Part shown: positions 5,282 through 8,095 of the stretch, piece after piece
Layout of the letters: every line of letters starts with the position of its first letter
Position numbering within the stretch: the first letter of the stretch is position 1
Assembly (NCBI GenBank): GCA_910584575.1
Contig: CAJUBG010000093.1
Span: 1-8,095, forward strand
From: an uncultured Dorea sp.
GTDB lineage: Bacteria > Bacillota > Clostridia > Lachnospirales > Lachnospiraceae
DNA: 8,095 bases
Direction: 5' to 3'
Notes under the pieces: model-generated
What the model saw: only the letters and a program-made list of their open reading frames with translations
Databases searched by the model: none
Told to the model about the DNA's origin: nothing
Program-made: the position numbers and the translations under genes

Positions 5282-5653
5282 ATGAAGGATGGTTTGAAGA
5301 AAAAGGACTGGATTCTGATTGCGGTTATCCTGTGTGTGGCAGGACTTACCGTTCTTGTCCATACATTTATCGGCGGTGCGGGCACGAACAGAGTGATTGT
5401 CAAGATAGAGGGCGCCATTGAAGGAATATACAGCCTGTCAGAAGACAGGGAGATAGAGCTCAATGGAGGGACGAACCTGCTTCAGATTAAGAACGGCCAG
5501 GCGTCTATGCTTGAGGCGGATTGTCCGGACCAGCTCTGCGTTCACCAGAAGCCAGTGTCTTTGAACCATGAGAGTATTATCTGCCTTCCCAACAAGGTGG
5601 TTGTGGAGGTGGAATCCAGCGCCAACAGGGAATTTGACGCTGTGACGAACTAA
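5282..5653 (+). CDS. NusG domain II-containing membrane-anchored protein (EetA-like)
   Basis: A 123-residue protein with one N-terminal transmembrane helix (about 10-31, after MKDGLKKK) and an extracytoplasmic NusG-II-type domain. The domain signature is clear: VIVKIEGAIEGIYSLSEDREIEL, NGGTNLLQIKNGQASMLEADCPDQLCVHQ, then SIICLPNKVVVEV. It has no NusG N-terminal domain or KOW motif, so it is not the transcription factor. Cys81-x4-Cys86 and Cys101 are typical of this family. In-frame starts exist at TTG 5273, ATG 5276 and ATG 5282; I chose 5282 because it lies nine bases after AAAGAGG (5266-5272), while 5276 would be only three. The family neighbours Gx transporters widely in Firmicutes and, as I recall, corresponds to EetA of the flavin-based extracellular electron transfer loci. 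Its molecular role is unknown. Confidence 0.87.
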   Translation: MKDGLKKKDWILIAVILCVAGLTVLVHTFIGGAGTNRVIVKIEGAIEGIYSLSEDREIELNGGTNLLQIKNGQASMLEADCPDQLCVHQKPVSLNHESIICLPNKVVVEVESSANREFDAVTN

Positions 5654-5667
5654 GCGTTTCTTTACAT

Positions 5668-5674
5668 AGGAGGG
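5668..5674 (+). promoter_or_regulatory. Ribosome binding site that fixes a TTG start
   Basis: AGGAGGG sits six bases upstream of TTG 5681. There is no in-frame ATG near the expected N-terminus of the downstream protein, so this site decides the start. Confidence 0.8.
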
Positions 5675-5680
5675 ACTTGT

Positions 5681-6172
5681 TTGAAAAGCAGGGTTGCATA
5701 TTTTGGGGTATTTACGGCGCTGGCGTTGATCTTTAGCTATGTTGAGACGCTGATTCCGTTTCATTTTGGTGTTCCTGGGATGAAGCTTGGGCTTGCGAAT
5801 CTGATCATCGTAATCGCGCTGTATAAGATGGGGGTACGGGAAGCGTTCCTGTTGTCCGTAGTGCGGATTTTGCTTTCAGGGTTCCTGTTTGGGAATTATT
5901 TCAGTATTATATACAGTCTGGCAGGCGCTTTCTTAAGTCTTTTGGTGATGGCAGGGCTTAAAAGGGCTGAGGGCTTCAGTGTGATGGGAGTGAGCGTCGG
6001 CGGGGGAGTGTTCCATAATATAGGACAGCTTATAGTAGCCATGCTGGTGGTGGAGACCTTCAGCATAGCCTATTATGTGCCGGCGCTTCTTATAGCAGGG
6101 CTTGTGACAGGGCTTTTGATAGGGATTGCGGCGAATGAGATGCTTAAAAGGCTTACGAATCTTAAGCTTTGA
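5681..6172 (+). CDS. Gx transporter family protein (HepS component I-like, EetB-like)
   Basis: A 163-residue integral membrane protein, nearly all hydrophobic, with about five or six transmembrane segments. Family features visible are YVETLIPF (20-27), PGMKLGLAN (32-40), R53-E54, and HNIGQ (112-116). Members are often annotated as heptaprenyl diphosphate synthase component I, but this is an integral membrane protein that resembles the substrate-binding (S) components of energy-coupling-factor-type transporters. The annotation as an enzyme subunit is therefore doubtful. It begins with TTG, supported by AGGAGGG six bases upstream. The stop lies 24 bases before ruvA and the start 27 bases after the NusG-II gene, so all are probably cotranscribed. 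The NusG-II/Gx pairing resembles eetA-eetB of Firmicutes extracellular electron transfer loci; the transported substrate is unknown. Confidence 0.88.
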   Translation: MKSRVAYFGVFTALALIFSYVETLIPFHFGVPGMKLGLANLIIVIALYKMGVREAFLLSVVRILLSGFLFGNYFSIIYSLAGAFLSLLVMAGLKRAEGFSVMGVSVGGGVFHNIGQLIVAMLVVETFSIAYYVPALLIAGLVTGLLIGIAANEMLKRLTNLKL

Positions 6173-6196
6173 CGGATAAAAAGAGGGAGGAATGGC

Positions 6197-6808
6197 ATGG
6201 TATCATATCTGAGAGGAACGCTTGCGGCGTTCGAGGAGGATAAAGTGATCATAGACGTAGGGGGGATTGGCTTTGGAGTCTATATGTCGGGCCAGTCCAT
6301 GGGACGCCTGCCGTCTGTGGGAAGTGAAGTGAAGCTGCATACATACCTCAATGTAAAGGAGGACGCCATGCAGTTGTATGGGTTTCTTTCGCGGGATGAT
6401 CTGTCTGTGTTTAAACTTCTGATTGGAGTCAATGGAATCGGCCCCAAGGGAGGGCTTGGGGTGTTGTCGGCCTTAAGCCCTGATGACCTGCGTTTTGCGG
6501 TTCTGGCCAATGACGTGAAGGCAATCTGCGCCGCGCCGGGGATTGGGAAGAAGACGGCAGAGAAGCTGATCTTAGAGCTCAGGGATAAGCTGAAGCTTGA
6601 GGACGCATTAGAGCATATTGCTTCCGATTCGGAGGTGCCCGCGGGGATGGAATCCCATGGCCGGATTCAGAGCGAGGCTGTACAGGCTCTTGTGGCCTTG
6701 GGATATGGCAGTACGGAGGCGCTTAAGGCGGTCAAGAAGGTGGAGGCAGCGGAAGCCATGGAGGTGGAGGATGTGCTGAAATCGGCGTTAAAGTATATGT
6801 CTCTTTAA
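6197..6808 (+). CDS. ruvA: RuvA, Holliday junction DNA helicase subunit
   Basis: A 203-residue cytoplasmic protein of usual family length that binds Holliday junctions as a tetramer and loads the RuvB motor for branch migration. Domain I is an OB-like barrel (1-63) with MVSYLRGTL, VGGIGFGV and the conserved end AMQLYGFLSRDD. Domain II has two helix-hairpin-helix motifs, VNGIGPKGGLGVLSAL (78-93) and APGIGKKTAEKLILEL (113-128). Domain III is the C-terminal three-helix bundle that contacts RuvB (about 155-203, with EAVQALVALGYGSTEA). GGGAGG at 6185-6190 precedes the ATG by six bases; a nearby ATG at 6192 is in another frame. It lies 23 bases upstream of ruvB and shares an operon with it. Confidence 0.98.
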   Translation: MVSYLRGTLAAFEEDKVIIDVGGIGFGVYMSGQSMGRLPSVGSEVKLHTYLNVKEDAMQLYGFLSRDDLSVFKLLIGVNGIGPKGGLGVLSALSPDDLRFAVLANDVKAICAAPGIGKKTAEKLILELRDKLKLEDALEHIASDSEVPAGMESHGRIQSEAVQALVALGYGSTEALKAVKKVEAAEAMEVEDVLKSALKYMSL

Positions 6809-6831
6809 AATTAATGAGGGTGAGTTAAAAA

Positions 6832-7839
6832 ATGGGCAGACGTATTATTACCACGGAGAATCTGGAAGAAGATGTTAAGATAGAGAACCATCTTCGCCCG
6901 CAGATGCTTGCGGATTATATCGGGCAGGAGAAGGCAAAGGAGACGCTTAAGATCTATATTGAGGCCGCGAAGGCAAGGCGTGAGCCTTTGGATCACGTGT
7001 TGTTCTACGGGCCTCCGGGGCTTGGCAAGACGACTCTTGCAGGGATTATTGCCAATGAGATGGAGGTGAATCTTAAGATTACCTCTGGTCCGGCTATCGA
7101 GAAGCCAGGGGAGATGGCGGCGATTCTCAATAATCTGCAGGAGGGTGACGTGCTGTTTGTGGATGAGATCCACCGCCTAAACCGGCAGGTGGAGGAGGTG
7201 CTCTATCCGGCGATGGAGGATTACGCCATTGATATTATGATTGGGAAGGGCGCCAGCGCAAGGTCTATCCGCCTTGAGCTTCCGAAGTTTACGCTGGTGG
7301 GTGCAACCACCAGGGCGGGAATGCTGACGGCGCCTCTAAGGGACCGTTTCGGAGTGGTGAACCGGATGGAGTTCTATACTGTGGAGGAGTTAAAGACAAT
7401 CCTTTTGCGCTCTGCAAAGGTGCTGGAGGTAGGGATTGACAAGAAAGGCGCAGACGCGCTGGCGAGGCGCTCAAGAGGCACGCCGAGGCTTGCCAACAGG
7501 CTTTTGAAGCGTGTGCGGGATTTTGCCCAGGTCAAGTATGACGGCTATATCACAGAGGAGGTGGCGAACTATGCGCTGGATCTTCTGGATGTGGACAGGG
7601 AGGGGCTGGATCAGACAGACAGGAGGCTTTTGCTGGTGATGATCGAGAAGTTCCTGGGAGGGCCTGTGGGGCTTGATACCCTGGCTGCCGCCATTGGAGA
7701 GGATGCGGGAACCATTGAGGACGTCTATGAACCATATCTTTTGATGAACGGATTTATCCAACGGACGCCGAGAGGGAGGATTGTGACGGACCATGCATAC
7801 CGCCATCTCGGAATTTCCCGTGAAATTATTGAAAAATAG
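6832..7839 (+). CDS. ruvB: RuvB, Holliday junction branch migration ATPase
   Basis: A 335-residue AAA+ motor that forms hexameric rings on either side of RuvA and drives branch migration of Holliday junctions with ATP. Visible motifs in order: the N-terminal LRPQMLADYIGQ (21-32), Walker A GPPGLGKTT (60-68), Walker B LFVDEIHRL (108-116, acidic pair Asp111-Glu112), sensor 1 GATTRAGMLTAPLRDRFG with the arginine finger region, sensor 2 region GTPRLANRLLKRVRDFA, and the winged-helix C-terminus ending in LMNGFIQRTPRGR. The length is normal and no motif is lost. The ribosome binding site is GAGGGTGA (6816-6823), within the 23-base gap after ruvA. No terminator is apparent after the stop; the next gene has its own promoter. 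Confidence 0.99.
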   Translation: MGRRIITTENLEEDVKIENHLRPQMLADYIGQEKAKETLKIYIEAAKARREPLDHVLFYGPPGLGKTTLAGIIANEMEVNLKITSGPAIEKPGEMAAILNNLQEGDVLFVDEIHRLNRQVEEVLYPAMEDYAIDIMIGKGASARSIRLELPKFTLVGATTRAGMLTAPLRDRFGVVNRMEFYTVEELKTILLRSAKVLEVGIDKKGADALARRSRGTPRLANRLLKRVRDFAQVKYDGYITEEVANYALDLLDVDREGLDQTDRRLLLVMIEKFLGGPVGLDTLAAAIGEDAGTIEDVYEPYLLMNGFIQRTPRGRIVTDHAYRHLGISREIIEK

Positions 7840-7868
7840 TTGGTTTTTGGCGGAGTATCGTTTATAAT
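7840..7868 (+). promoter_or_regulatory. Promoter of zapA
   Basis: A perfect TATAAT at 7863-7868 lies 17 bases after TTGGTT at 7840-7845, which begins directly after the ruvB stop. The transcription start would fall near 7875, giving a leader of about 65 bases. The -35 box is imperfect, but the -10 box and spacing are convincing. Confidence 0.7.
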
Positions 7869-7879
7869 AGAGTAAGAGC

Positions 7880-7906
7880 CGAAAAACTTTAGTTGGCAGT
7901 TTTTCG
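7880..7906 (+). other. Hairpin in the zapA leader
   Basis: CGAAAAACT (7880-7888) and AGTTTTTCG (7898-7906) form a perfect 9-base-pair stem with a 9-base loop. It begins only a few bases after the predicted transcription start and ends about 20 bases before the ribosome binding site. It is not a terminator: no T-run follows the second arm. A 5'-end stabilising stem or a protein binding site is possible. Confidence 0.5.
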
Positions 7907-7940
7907 TATACAAAGGGATAGAATTTCGAGGAGGCTTCTA

Positions 7941-8095
7941 ATGGCATCATCAAAAAACTTTACGGAAGTATTAATAGGGGGCAAGGTATTCACCCTGAGT
8001 GGTTTTGAAAGTGAAGAATATCTGCAGAAGGTATCGACCTATTTGAATCATAAGATTGAGGAGTGCAGTAACAGTGACGGATACCGGAAGCAGAG
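7941..8095 (+). CDS. zapA: ZapA, cell division protein (partial, N-terminus)
   Basis: The first 51 complete codons of a gene that runs off the window. ZapA is a small cytoplasmic protein that binds FtsZ and promotes bundling of filaments in the Z-ring. The visible sequence is typical of Firmicutes ZapA: a short MASSKNFTEV, then the strand IGGKVFTLSG, then the helix start SEEYLQKVSTYLNHKIEEC. GAGGAGG at 7928-7934 lies six bases before the ATG. It has its own promoter after ruvB. The C-terminal coiled coil expected for the family lies outside the window. Confidence 0.9.
   Translation, partial: MASSKNFTEVLIGGKVFTLSGFESEEYLQKVSTYLNHKIEECSNSDGYRKQ

Noticed and set aside
5282..5653. Transcription factor NusG
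   Set aside because: Only the NusG-II-type domain is present, behind a transmembrane helix; the NusG N-terminal domain and KOW motif are missing.
7812..7827. Inverted repeat AATTTC/GAAATT at the end of ruvB as a terminator
   Set aside because: It is a six-base-pair AT-rich stem inside the coding sequence with no T-run after it, too weak to be a terminator.
1..8095. CRISPR arrays, tRNA or rRNA genes, insertion sequences and riboswitches
   Set aside because: I looked for spaced long repeats, tRNA-like cloverleaf ends, transposase motifs and leader-region aptamer signatures and saw none.

Overview
The window reads as chromosomal DNA of an anaerobic, Gram-positive member of the Clostridia, most likely a Lachnospiraceae-type gut bacterium. 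The grounds are the Rnf operon in the clostridial order (G-E-A-B visible), strong AGGAGG-type ribosome binding sites before nearly every gene, a lipoprotein ApbE, and the ruvA-ruvB-zapA arrangement. No species can be named from the sequence alone.

Region 1 (1-2740, + strand) is the 3' end of an rnf operon: the tail of rnfG with its flavinylation motif, then complete rnfE, rnfA and rnfB separated by 11-13 bases. These encode most of the membrane ferredoxin:NAD+ oxidoreductase, which couples ferredoxin oxidation to Na+ or H+ export. A small DUF2752-type membrane protein gene follows rnfB after 7 bases. Region 2 (2741-3500) has its own extended -10 promoter, a gene for a membrane protein with a long Asn/Gln/Tyr-rich head, and a strong hairpin terminator. 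Region 3 (3510-4551, - strand) is a lipoprotein ApbE flavin transferase with its own promoter. It is the type of enzyme that attaches FMN to the RnfG threonine seen at the left edge. Region 4 (4585-5173, + strand) is a YefM/YoeB toxin-antitoxin pair with a near-consensus promoter and three direct repeats abutting and overlapping the -35 box. It looks more AT-rich than its neighbours. Region 5 (5221-7839, + strand) starts at an extended -10 promoter and holds a NusG-domain-II membrane protein, a Gx-transporter-family membrane protein, ruvA and ruvB, with short gaps and no visible terminator between them. Region 6 (7840-8095) is a promoter, a leader hairpin and the start of zapA, cut by the window edge.

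The genes fall into three functional themes. Membrane redox chemistry and covalent flavin attachment are represented by Rnf, ApbE and probably the NusG-II/Gx pair, whose families also occur together in flavin-based extracellular electron transfer loci of Firmicutes. Housekeeping is represented by Holliday junction resolution (RuvAB) and division (ZapA). The third theme is a small mobile-type toxin-antitoxin cassette lodged between apbE and the NusG-II gene. I did not find a clearly new system. The best leads are the redox and flavinylation neighbourhood, a four-cysteine tail on RnfE, the DUF2752 gene appended to rnf, and the repeat array in the toxin-antitoxin promoter. No intergenic stretch exceeds 300 bases; the longest, 4500-4663, is described under its promoters and repeats.
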